From: RGIG8306 sp964426655
Lineage (GTDB): Bacteria; Bacillota; Clostridia; Lachnospirales; Lachnospiraceae
Length of the DNA: 12,965 bases
Reading direction: 5' to 3'
Assembly (NCBI GenBank): GCA_964426655.1
Contig: CAYRQT010000051.1
Coordinates: forward strand, 1-12,965
The translations under genes were made by a program, and so were the position numbers. Below the pieces are notes generated by a model. The model was not told where the DNA came from, searched no databases, and saw only the letters and a list, made by a program, of their open reading frames with translations. This document shows, piece by piece, positions 7,448 to 12,965 of this stretch. The number at the start of each line of letters is the position of its first letter. Within the stretch, counting starts at the first letter, position 1.

Positions 7448-8236
7448 CTAATCCTCTTCCAACAACTTCGCAAATACCAAATATCTCTCCGCACTATTCC
7501 CTATAAGGGAGGTAGAGAGCACCAATACCTGATCTCCTGACTGAACCGTCACCTCCTCGGCAAAGCATGCTACCAGCGACCTGACAGATAAGATGTCTTT
7601 AAAGAATAAGCGAAAAATCCGTTTGTCTGTAAAGTCATAGTTCGATAAAATGTGCACATCTTCATATGGCACTGCCGCAAAGACCTCAAAATGCAATTCG
7701 TTCTCCGGCAGATACACCACCACTTCCTGATAAGCGGCAAAACTTCCCGGATCAGAATATATCTCCTGCAGCTGCCCGAACAGCAAACCGCTTTCCAGGC
7801 ATTTTCCATAAATCACAGTTATGGGGTCATCAAAGGACGTGCTATTGTAAGCCGCCTCTGTGTACAAAGCCCCATTGGCACTTTCCTTCCCCTCTGCATC
7901 ATGCGACAGATAATAAGATGAATCTGCATTCCTTTGCAGGAGGGGATATGTGATATCTGTCCCCGGAATATCCAACCATCCATAAAAATCTGGATTTATT
8001 TTCTGGAGAGTGGAGAAATCCACCGGACTACGATAAGTCTCAGTATCACCTTCAGCAGCATTTGGTTCCTCATTCTGTGCAATATCCGACTGTTCGGATC
8101 GGGGACCGGCCTGCACAAAACGTTCCATCCCGCCACTATGCCTAGATATTACCTTATATCCTGTAAAAATACAAGTGGCAAAAAGAAGTATTATTGCAAA
8201 AAAAACAATTATTTTAAGGATTTTGTGCCTTTTCAT
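7448..8236 (-). CDS. Class B sortase homologue lacking catalytic His and Cys (pseudo-sortase)
   Basis: This 262-residue protein has an N-terminal membrane anchor (about 8-27), a linker, and a class B sortase fold: YGWLDIPGTDITYPLLQ (85-101), YYLSHDAEGKESANGALY (108-125), then ITVIYGKCLESGLLFGQL (139-156) and QVLVLSTSLIGNSAERYLV (236-254). Class B sortases normally read 'IYGH(N/H)M' and 'LSTC'. Here residue 145 is Lys (codon AAA, 7802-7804) where His is expected, and residue 243 is Ser (codon TCC, 7508-7510) where Cys is expected; the expected Arg (R251) is kept. The reading frame is intact, the start has GGGGAG five bases upstream, and the rest of the fold is well kept, so this is not an obvious decayed gene. 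By family knowledge it should not catalyse transpeptidation. It may bind or present the SPDTG protein encoded next, or have acquired another role. Confidence 0.88.
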   Translation of the reverse strand: MKRHKILKIIVFFAIILLFATCIFTGYKVISRHSGGMERFVQAGPRSEQSDIAQNEEPNAAEGDTETYRSPVDFSTLQKINPDFYGWLDIPGTDITYPLLQRNADSSYYLSHDAEGKESANGALYTEAAYNSTSFDDPITVIYGKCLESGLLFGQLQEIYSDPGSFAAYQEVVVYLPENELHFEVFAAVPYEDVHILSNYDFTDKRIFRLFFKDILSVRSLVACFAEEVTVQSGDQVLVLSTSLIGNSAERYLVFAKLLEED

Positions 8237-8329
8237 CCCTTCTCCCCGGTTTTACATCGCTATTTATCACCTGAATCTGAATGGTTTCCTGTTTATTCCA
8301 AGCCCATAAATCTCAGCAAAAAGGATTTG

Positions 8330-8349
8330 CCCCACCCTTTAATGTGGGG
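8330..8349 (-). other. Small hairpin between the BY-kinase and sortase-like genes
   Basis: CCCCAC (8330-8335) pairs with GTGGGG (8344-8349) around an 8-nt loop, in the 133-nt space between the kinase stop (8370) and the sortase-like start (8236). On the minus strand a T5 run follows only after a gap of several bases, so it is a weak terminator at best. It may attenuate or process the transcript. A strong GGAGGAG ribosome-like site (about 8361-8368) right after the kinase stop has no ATG, GTG or TTG at usable distance. Confidence 0.35.
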
Positions 8350-8369
8350 AAGGTGTAAAGTCTCCTCCT

Positions 8370-9194
8370 TTATTTCCCAGGATGCTTCACCCCTGTGCGT
8401 TTCCCACTGTCCTCTCCCGATTTTCGATAGCCAACCCCATATTCCTTGTACTTTTTGTACTTATATCCGTACTTGTATTTTCCCTCAGGAGAAGTGGCAT
8501 CCGTCATTACAAAGCCCAGCACCTTGACCTTTAAAAATTCCAGTTGCCGAAGAGCATTGGCCAGATCATGCTGATCACAATAGTTCTGCCGTACCACCAG
8601 AATCATGCCATTTAGTAATTTGGAAATGGCGAGACTGTCACTTACCGTATTTACCGGAGGCAAGTCTACGATGATATAGTCAAAAATTTCGGAAAGGGCA
8701 CGCAACACCTGCTCCATTCGAGATGAAGAAAGAAGTTCCGACGGATTGGGAGGAATTTCCCCTGCGGGCAAAATAAACAGTGTCTTAAGGAGAGGAGATA
8801 CCCGCACTGCATCATTTAGCTGATTTACCCCGGCCAGCACATTAGATAAACCCACCGGATTGTCCAGCTGTAAAATTTGAGCTACCACCGGGATGCGCAT
8901 GTCCGCTTCCACCAGCAGTACTTTTTTATTGGTTTCCGCCAGGGTGTAGGCCAGATTAAGGGCTGTAGAACTTTTTCCTTCTCCTCGTAAAGAGCTGGTA
9001 ATCCCAATAATCTTACAGGAAGATTCCTCCGGCATGCTGAAAACGAGATTGGTCCGTAACAGTTTATAGGCCTCTGCTGCGGCAAAGCTCAGATTTTTTC
9101 CAATGGCATTTCTTCTCTCCTCAAAGGTATGAATTCTGTCGTTTTTCACTCGTGCAGAGGGGGTGATTTTCTTTTTCTTTTTTTCCATACTCAT
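8370..9194 (-). CDS. CpsD/CapB-type bacterial tyrosine kinase (BY-kinase)
   Basis: This 274-residue cytoplasmic ATPase has all BY-kinase landmarks: Walker A SSLRGEGKSS (67-76), Walker A' VLLVEADMR (92-100), Walker B YIIVDLPP (173-180), and a C-terminal tyrosine cluster with seven Tyr between residues 240 and 256 (240, 242, 244, 246, 249, 252, 256). In Firmicutes such kinases work as a pair with a separate Wzz/CapA-type membrane activator, whose C-terminal cytoplasmic tail stimulates them. They control polymerisation and export of capsular or exopolysaccharide through autophosphorylation. The activator gene lies directly upstream with an ATGA overlap (start 9194, upstream stop 9191), consistent with coupled translation. 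AAGGAGGG lies upstream of the ATG. A basic N-terminal KKKKK stretch may contact the membrane. Confidence 0.94.
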   Translation of the reverse strand: MSMEKKKKKITPSARVKNDRIHTFEERRNAIGKNLSFAAAEAYKLLRTNLVFSMPEESSCKIIGITSSLRGEGKSSTALNLAYTLAETNKKVLLVEADMRIPVVAQILQLDNPVGLSNVLAGVNQLNDAVRVSPLLKTLFILPAGEIPPNPSELLSSSRMEQVLRALSEIFDYIIVDLPPVNTVSDSLAISKLLNGMILVVRQNYCDQHDLANALRQLEFLKVKVLGFVMTDATSPEGKYKYGYKYKKYKEYGVGYRKSGEDSGKRTGVKHPGK

Positions 9195-9961
9195 GAAAGG
9201 CCCTCCTTCTTTGCAGAATCATGGGCCTCATAGGCCGCATAATAGCCCCCTCCCCCTGAAGAGAAGAGGTCCGGAATTACCGCCAATACCGGCAAATCAT
9301 AGTTCTGGAGGAGATATTCCTCATTGTGAATCTGGGTATCTGTCATTTCTTTAATAATGATCACTGCACAGGCCAGGGCAACACCTACAAACACTCCGAT
9401 GGCTGTATAACGGGTGATACTGGGTGAGGACTTTGCAGCCGGCACCACTGCATAATCTACAATACGGACAGAACTGCCATCCACAATGTCTGCAATTTTA
9501 TCTGGCAGGATGTCTGCGACGGTGTTGGCTATTTCTTCCGCTTCCTGAGGGCTGGAACTGGTAACTGTAATACTGAAAATCTCTGTACTGTTCACTGCAC
9601 CAACCTCAATCATATTATACAATTGCTCATAGGTATAGGAAAGATTTACTTCTTCAATGACTTCATTTAATGTAAGACGGGTTTTTAAAATAACGGAATA
9701 GGTTTCTACAAGACTTTGCGCAGCAGTCAGCTCACCGGATGAAATGGACACAGAGGTTCCTCCCACAGAGATGGAACTGTTATTGACATACATCAGGGCT
9801 TTGGCCTGATAAAGAGGTGTGATCAGAAACGAGGCATAAAAAAACAGAGCAAAACCAGCCAGGGCTGCTGCCAGGACAATTGCCCATAGGTGATGCCACA
9901 GCGCCCGAAAAATCTGCATCAAATCAATTTCATAGTAATCATTTGACTTGTTTTTATTCAT
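9191..9961 (-). CDS. Wzz/CapA-type chain-length regulator and BY-kinase activator
   Basis: From the ATG at 9961 the protein has 256 residues and the typical two-membrane-segment layout: EIDLMQIFRALWHHLW before the first segment (about 26-46), an extracellular domain of about 140 residues, and a second segment (about 187-204) followed by a cytoplasmic tail. The proline-rich motif before the second segment is weak (PAAKSSPS). The tail contains 'YDLPVLAVIPDL', typical of the kinase-activating end of CapA/CpsC proteins. A TTG start 5 codons upstream (9976) is possible but sits only 2 nt from its ribosome site, whereas GGAG lies 9 nt before the chosen ATG. It is the first gene of the envelope operon and overlaps the BY-kinase gene by 4 nt. 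Confidence 0.92.
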   Translation of the reverse strand: MNKNKSNDYYEIDLMQIFRALWHHLWAIVLAAALAGFALFFYASFLITPLYQAKALMYVNNSSISVGGTSVSISSGELTAAQSLVETYSVILKTRLTLNEVIEEVNLSYTYEQLYNMIEVGAVNSTEIFSITVTSSSPQEAEEIANTVADILPDKIADIVDGSSVRIVDYAVVPAAKSSPSITRYTAIGVFVGVALACAVIIIKEMTDTQIHNEEYLLQNYDLPVLAVIPDLFSSGGGGYYAAYEAHDSAKKEGLS

Positions 9962-10234
9962 TATAAGCTTCTCCAATACTCCTGTTTAATTTCCGTTTTT
10001 AAAATCCCTCAAAACCACTCTTCTGCACCTACACTACAGATTCCATTTTTCATTAGGATTTAAAACAGCCCCCTACAGCCTATTTCATTTGCTGTAATAA
10101 AAAATATCGGGCTAAACGCCCCTCCCCTGGAACAAATGTCCGCCACATAAATTCTGTTAATCTTTATATTTTTTCTAAATTACCAGAAAACCCATGCAAT
10201 AATCAACAAATAATCATTAGATGTTTTCGCAAAC
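9962..10234 (-). promoter_or_regulatory. Long 5' leader of the envelope operon
   Basis: About 265 nt lie between the predicted promoter and the Wzz-type start, with no ORF of note. Two small hairpins are visible on the minus strand: GGGC-GTTTA-GCCC (10109-10121) followed by GATATTTTTT, and TACAGC/GCTGTA (10074-10096, 11-nt loop) followed by a G-run and TTTT. They could be part of an attenuator, which is common upstream of exopolysaccharide operons, but the stems are short and no known riboswitch class is recognised. Confidence 0.3.
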
Positions 10235-10263
10235 AGTATAACATAGCCCCCTTCATTATGCAA
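10235..10263 (-). promoter_or_regulatory. Promoter of the envelope operon
   Basis: On the minus strand TATACT (10235-10240) is a good -10 box with an extended TGn motif directly upstream. A weak -35 box TTGCAT (10258-10263) lies 17 bp away. It is the best promoter-like sequence before the Wzz-type gene. The extended -10 can compensate for the poor -35. Confidence 0.5.
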
Positions 10264-10299
10264 GCATAGAATACACTTCCCTTATTCCTAAAAGAATGT

Positions 10300-10349
10300 G
10301 GCCGGTGGAATTTAGTCTAGCATACGAAATTCCACCGGCCTGTTTTTCC
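10300..10349 (+). terminator. 14-bp perfect inverted repeat, terminator-like
   Basis: GGCCGGTGGAATTT (10300-10313) and AAATTCCACCGGCC (10327-10340) form a perfect stem with a 13-nt loop, followed on the plus strand by TGTTTTTCC. No plus-strand gene precedes it in this window. On the minus strand the stem is followed by ACATTCTTTTAGG, so it might also end minus-strand transcription coming from the right. It may mark the edge of an inserted or deleted segment. Confidence 0.55.
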
Positions 10350-10451
10350 TATCCAGAAATATGATTTTATGTAAGAATTCAAGTTAATTATAGCAGAAAT
10401 CTTTGAATAGTGTTCAAAAAGCGCTTCCATTTATTACAACTTTTAAAGAGT

Positions 10452-10482
10452 GGTAGAATTTAGTCCTACACCGGAATTCACT
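10452..10482. repeat. Diverged copy of the inverted repeat at 10300-10340
   Basis: GGTAGAATTTAGTC here matches GGTGGAATTTAGTC in the first repeat at 13 of 14 positions, and GGAATTC-AC corresponds loosely to the other arm AAATTCCAC. The two copies are about 150 bp apart in the same orientation. The second has lost pairing, as if decayed. The rest of 10350-10566 shows no gene that I can support. Confidence 0.4.
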
Positions 10483-10566
10483 TTTTCAAGTCAGCCTTCC
10501 CTTATTCCTTTCCGATACGGTTTACTCAATTCGTCAACGTTTGGTCATCAAAGCCACACACTCAAC

Positions 10567-10686
10567 TGTTGAATGTCAAGTAAAATTGACCCACTTTTTC
10601 GTTTAAATCTGACCCACCTTAGTATTGATTTTGGTGGATCAGATTTTTTTATTATTTCTGTTTTTTACACTGTGAATTGACCCACC
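10567..10686. mobile_element. Solitary IS21-like terminal region (remnant)
   Basis: TGTTGAATGTCAAG is followed by three copies of TGACCCAC(C/T): TTGACCCACT at 10586-10595, CTGACCCACC at 10609-10618 and TTGACCCACC at 10677-10686. IS21-family ends begin with TG and carry several short repeats of this style, which is family knowledge used from memory. No istA or istB gene and no partner end lie in the window, so this is a remnant or a look-alike. Confidence 0.4.
10605..10650 (+). terminator. Hairpin with T-run inside the IS21-like remnant
   Basis: AAATCTGACCCACC (10605-10618) pairs with GGTGGATCAGATTT (10633-10646) with one mismatch (C-A on the plus strand, G-U wobble on the minus strand) around a 14-nt loop. 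The right arm runs straight into a T-run reaching 10650. It has the form of a plus-strand intrinsic terminator, and one arm is also one of the TGACCCACC repeats. Confidence 0.45.
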
Positions 10687-10689
10687 CTG

Positions 10690-10872
10690 CTAATGAGTGA
10701 TCAACTGATAGCCATCCGTAGTCAGTGTGGTTTTGTCTACGATGATTCTTTTAGATAACGAATCAATCGTGACATATTTGCTCAGTTCAAGCAAACGGTC
10801 ACCAATTAACTCTCGAATTAACTTGTCCATTGCAGCCGGACGGCTGTCAATTTCCTGTACGATCTGCAACAG
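10690..10872 (-). pseudogene. Short orphan coding fragment, unrecognised
   Basis: An open frame of 60 codons ends with TAG at 10690 and is bounded upstream by an in-frame TAA at 10873-10875. Its sequence (LLQIVQEIDSRPAAMDKL, then IRELIGDRLLELSKYV, ending TDGYQLITH) has a natural protein-like composition. The only ATG (10830) has no ribosome site, so this is more likely the 3' remnant of a longer gene than a real small gene. It overlaps the end of the next minus-strand ORF in a different frame (10847-10872), suggesting a junction or frameshift there. I do not recognise the family. Confidence 0.35.
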
Positions 10873-11218
10873 TTATCATCTGTTCTGTTATTCGTACTCT
10901 TTCTTCAGCAGTAATTGTGTCCTTTTTTAAGAGTTCACCAAGGTCATCTAGTATTTTCTTATATGCCCCAATTGCTTCCTTCTGGCTTTCGCCATTTTCC
11001 TTCATTGCGCTATTGCACATGGTATTTAACTGTGCAAGCATATTATTTGCTGATTCAATGTAAGCAGGAAACTGTTCAATAATACTAATTGCAACATCTT
11101 TATCCATATTCGGAATGGCAGAAACAAACTCCATAATTTTGTCTTTAGACATATTTCGGAAGCTGTCGATATCTAGTGCTTCCTTAACCTCATTCTCAGT
11201 AACCATATATTTTGCCAT
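10847..11218 (-). CDS. Small helical protein of unknown function, probably C-terminally truncated
   Basis: This 123-residue, highly charged and mostly helical protein starts MAKYMVTENEVKEALDIDSF and has AAGGAG nine bases before the ATG, so it looks properly translated. It contains RNMSKDKIMEFVSAIPNMDK and an acidic-basic segment ending 'ITAEERVRITEQMITVADR'. No membrane segment or catalytic motif is visible. I recall similar proteins continuing for some distance after the 'VADR' position, which would make this copy shortened; that is memory, not a search. The sequence after ADR changes frame at about 10855-10870, where an unrelated-looking open frame begins. It lies downstream of the truncated DUF1524 gene on the same strand and may once have been part of the same element. 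Confidence 0.6.
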   Translation of the reverse strand: MAKYMVTENEVKEALDIDSFRNMSKDKIMEFVSAIPNMDKDVAISIIEQFPAYIESANNMLAQLNTMCNSAMKENGESQKEAIGAYKKILDDLGELLKKDTITAEERVRITEQMITVADRTGN

Positions 11219-11250
11219 AAACTTATTCTCCTTATCTCAAGTATTGTTTT

Positions 11251-11316
11251 TTATAAACCCCATCTCTTAAACTTAATAAGTTCAGCAATTTCCTGTGTTT
11301 CAGACAGCTTCTCGTT
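11251..11316 (-). pseudogene. Possible 3' remnant of a coding gene
   Basis: Just upstream of the small helical gene, a minus-strand frame reads NEKLSETQEIAELIKFKRWG, then L and stop. It is bounded upstream by a TGA and has no start codon. The composition is that of a protein C-terminus, and the stop is about 20 nt before the AAGGAG of the next gene, normal operon spacing. It may be the end of a lost gene. The support is only compositional. The remainder of 11219-11370 shows nothing I can support. Confidence 0.2.
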
Positions 11317-11370
11317 TCAGAGGTTCTTGCAAACATTTCTATTTTATAACTTCTAATTATTTGAAGTGTT

Positions 11371-11921
11371 CTACCCTTTATTTTTCAAAATGTCGAACAT
11401 TTCATTTTTATGAATACTAGACTTATCCTTTGTCCACTTCCCATCACCTAGTCTTGTCATTTTTTCCATGACTTTTAATTTCAAACTTTGATTGATGATA
11501 CTCGGATATGAATTGATTTTTCCAACAGGTGGCAAATTTGAAAACTTAGAGTTCCCAGAAACCGTTATTAATGCTAGATTACCGAATCCGTTCAGTTCGT
11601 CTCCTTCCCAAAATTCTCCTTCTACTGGATGTTGCGGATGGAAATGCTCGATGGAACTTCTAAACTGAAATTGCCAATCTTCTTGCATTGGTGATATGAT
11701 TTCTTTTCCATCATATGAATAGCCATCCCTATAAATTAAATAATCAAGATAAGAAAATACAATTCGTTCAATTTTAAAACCACTTCTGTTTCGGTAATCG
11801 GATTCAACAATCTTCTTCCTACAATAGTTCTCCAACAAGGCAATAATGTTAGTTCCTTCATCTTCTAACAAGTTAGATAAAACAACCGTAATCCAGTTCA
11901 TTGTTTTTGGTGATGTATAGG
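11371..11921 (-). pseudogene. 5'-truncated DUF1524 (GmrSD-type) nuclease gene
   Basis: About 183 codons of genuine-looking sequence read toward 11371, ending KNEMFDILKNKG. The central SIEHFHPQHP (11626-11655) with 'GNLALITVSGNSKFSN' downstream matches the His-centred nuclease motif (IEH..PQ, then GN...S..NS.FS) of DUF1524. This domain forms the C-terminal half of DUF262-DUF1524 proteins such as GmrSD type IV restriction enzymes, which act against modified phage DNA. The DUF262 NTPase half is absent. The open frame continues to 11964, but its first 15 or so codons are antisense to the recombinase gene, so the real gene is cut near 11920. Without its 5' part and ribosome site it should not be expressed normally. 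Confidence 0.7.
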
Positions 11922-12419
11922 TGCCACATGCTTTTTGTAAAAGACGATGCGCTGAAGCAGGCATTCACCACGATGTTGAACAAGCTGATTTTTTCACACC
12001 GACAAATCCTGAAGCCTTACTTAGAATCGTTGAAAACATCATCTTCAGATGATTCTCTTCATCGTATTCAACAGATTCAAACCCTTCTGGCACAGAATAC
12101 CGAAAAGCGCGAGACTCTTACAATGCTCATGACTCAGGGAATCATTGATCCGGTGCTCTACAGTCAGGAAACAAACGAACTGCTTTCTCAGGCGGACAGC
12201 TTCCGGGATGAGATTGAAGCCCTGAAGAATGAAGTCTCCGGAGATGTAAACAAAGTCACCGAAACCACAGCACTGATTCATTTCGCAGAAAAGAGCGCCA
12301 TGCTTCAGGAGTTCGACAAAGACTTATTTGACAGATATGTAAAACGCATCATCGTTCATTCCAGAAACGATATCCGGTTTGAACTGAAATGCGGTCTAAC
12401 GCTCAGGGAAAGGAAGTGA
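11922..12419 (+). pseudogene. 5'-truncated large serine recombinase (C-terminal part)
   Basis: About 165 residues remain, starting at a zinc-ribbon-like CHMLFVKDDALKQAF, continuing through a long coiled-coil helix (about residues 55-115 of the open frame) and ending with the DLFDRYVKRIIVHSRNDIRF segment and 'ELKCGLTLRER', typical of the C-terminus of clostridial serine recombinases. The catalytic resolvase domain and most of the recombinase domain are missing. The open frame begins at a TTG at 11901, but the first seven codons do not look like recombinase and belong to the junction. It is followed 4 nt later by a second recombinase-related gene, in the usual tandem order. Confidence 0.8.
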
Positions 12420-12423
12420 GGGC

Positions 12424-12840
12424 ATGGGACATACACCATACGGATACAGAATTGAAAACGGCTGCGCTGTGATTAACGAAGATGAAGCCGCCAAAATCAG
12501 GAACCTATACGAGAATTACCTCGCCGGAATGGCACAGTCAAAAGCTGCCATCGAGGCAGGTATCGAGGCCTACCACAGCTCAGCAAAGCGTCTGATGCAA
12601 AACAGGCACTACCTCGGCGATGACTTCTACCCGGCAATCATTGATCAGGAGACCTTCGACAAGGCAGAAAAAATTCGTCTGGAACGTGCCGGTAAGCTCG
12701 GTAGGCTGAACCTTCTAAAAAGTTCAAAGCCTATAAAGGTTCCGACACACTTTCGGTTTGCAGATGCGGATGAAGAATATGAAGATCCGAGGCTACAGGC
12801 GGAATACCTGTACAGCCTCATTGAAAGCGAGGCGATCTAA
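12424..12840 (+). CDS. Small recombinase-domain protein without catalytic domain
   Basis: This 138-residue protein corresponds to the DNA-binding 'recombinase' domain found in the middle of large serine recombinases: TPYGYRIENGCAVINEDEA, followed by the helical 'KIRNLYENYLAG' and 'HSSAKRLMQNRHYLGDDFYP', then 'AIIDQETFDKAEKIRLERAG'. It lacks the N-terminal resolvase domain with the catalytic serine and has no zinc ribbon. The ATG at 12424 is preceded by GAGG and lies 4 nt after the truncated recombinase stop; its stop overlaps the next start (TAATG). It probably acts as an accessory subunit to a neighbouring recombinase, but that role is inference. Confidence 0.82.
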   Translation: MGHTPYGYRIENGCAVINEDEAAKIRNLYENYLAGMAQSKAAIEAGIEAYHSSAKRLMQNRHYLGDDFYPAIIDQETFDKAEKIRLERAGKLGRLNLLKSSKPIKVPTHFRFADADEEYEDPRLQAEYLYSLIESEAI

Positions 12841-12965
12841 TGGGAAATGTTATGGTCATCCCAGCCAAAAGGCAGGTTGGGAACACGGTAAAACAATCTG
12901 AACAGAAAAAGCTCCGTGTTGCAGCCTACTGCCGCGTCAGCACGGATTCCGAAGAACAGGAAACA
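12840..12965 (+). CDS. Serine recombinase, N-terminal part (runs off the window)
   Basis: Forty-two codons are visible, beginning at an ATG that overlaps the preceding stop by one base (TAATG), a sign of translational coupling. After a 24-residue leader, LRVAAYCRVSTDSEEQET is the start of a resolvase/invertase catalytic domain: Y30, R32 and S34 correspond to the conserved Y-x-R-V-S, and S34 is the predicted nucleophile. The gene continues beyond 12965 and is likely a full large serine recombinase that moves the element lying to the right. Confidence 0.88.
   Translation, partial: MGNVMVIPAKRQVGNTVKQSEQKKLRVAAYCRVSTDSEEQET

Noticed and set aside
7414..7494. Longer N-terminus for the SPDTG protein beginning inside the sortase-like gene
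   Set aside because: The extension places 27 residues before a clear signal peptide and lacks a ribosome site, while AGGAGG sits 8 nt before the internal ATG at 7413.
8354..8369. Strong GGAGGAG ribosome-like site just after the kinase stop
   Set aside because: No ATG, GTG or TTG lies at a usable distance, so no additional gene can be supported.
7934..8527. 197-codon plus-strand open frame across the sortase-like and kinase genes
   Set aside because: It is opposite two genes with clear domain motifs, and its composition looks like an antisense shadow.
11922..11964. N-terminal residues MPASAHRLLQKACG of the DUF1524 open frame
   Set aside because: They are antisense to recombinase coding sequence and belong to the other side of the junction.
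12045..12281. 78-codon minus-strand open frame
   Set aside because: It is antisense to the coiled-coil part of the recombinase and has no independent support.
1..12965. CRISPR array, tRNA or rRNA genes
   Set aside because: No regularly spaced repeats, cloverleaf-like segments or rRNA signatures were seen by eye on either strand.

Overview
The window looks like a chromosomal piece from a low-to-mid GC gut Firmicute, most likely Lachnospiraceae or a related Clostridia. This rests on strong GGAGG-type ribosome sites, LacI-type regulators paired with glycosidases, an SPxTG-type sorting signal, and tandem serine recombinases of the kind seen in clostridial mobile elements. It is an inference from protein style, not a species call. 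A run of 10 Ns at 3715-3724 shows that the piece is scaffolded.

Region 1 (about 1-5456, all minus strand) is a sugar-utilisation block. In transcription order it holds a GH172 (DUF2961) glycosidase, a LacI-family repressor 22 nt downstream, a GH13 oligo-1,6-glucosidase-type enzyme, and a second LacI-family repressor closely related to the first. The GH13 gene has its own promoter with a perfect 14-bp palindrome (CTTATGCGCATAAG) just downstream of the -10 box. A partial copy of that palindrome lies at 115-126. The second repressor gene has a near-consensus promoter, a possible 13-codon leader ORF and a clear terminator.

Region 2 (about 5523-10263, minus strand) is a cell-envelope operon. A promoter near 10250 and a leader of more than 260 nt precede a Wzz/CapA-type chain-length protein, a CpsD-type BY-kinase (ATGA overlap), a class B sortase homologue, a small secreted protein ending in an SPDTG sorting signal, and an LCP (LytR-CpsA-Psr) protein, closed by a strong terminator. 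No glycosyltransferase is present. The sortase homologue is full length but has Lys where the catalytic His is expected and Ser where the catalytic Cys is expected, so it looks like a pseudo-sortase encoded next to a likely sorting substrate. This is the most interesting observation in the window.

Region 3 (about 10264-12965) is a scarred accessory boundary. It contains a 14-bp inverted repeat with a decayed second copy, a lone IS21-like end, a short orphan reading frame, a small apparently C-terminally truncated protein, a 5'-truncated DUF1524 (GmrSD-type nuclease) gene on the minus strand, and on the plus strand a 5'-truncated serine recombinase, a small recombinase-domain-only gene, and the start of a further serine recombinase with its catalytic serine. 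The DUF1524 gene and the first recombinase both lose their 5' ends at the same point near 11920, which suggests a deletion, inversion or misjoin. No rRNA, tRNA or CRISPR array was recognised.
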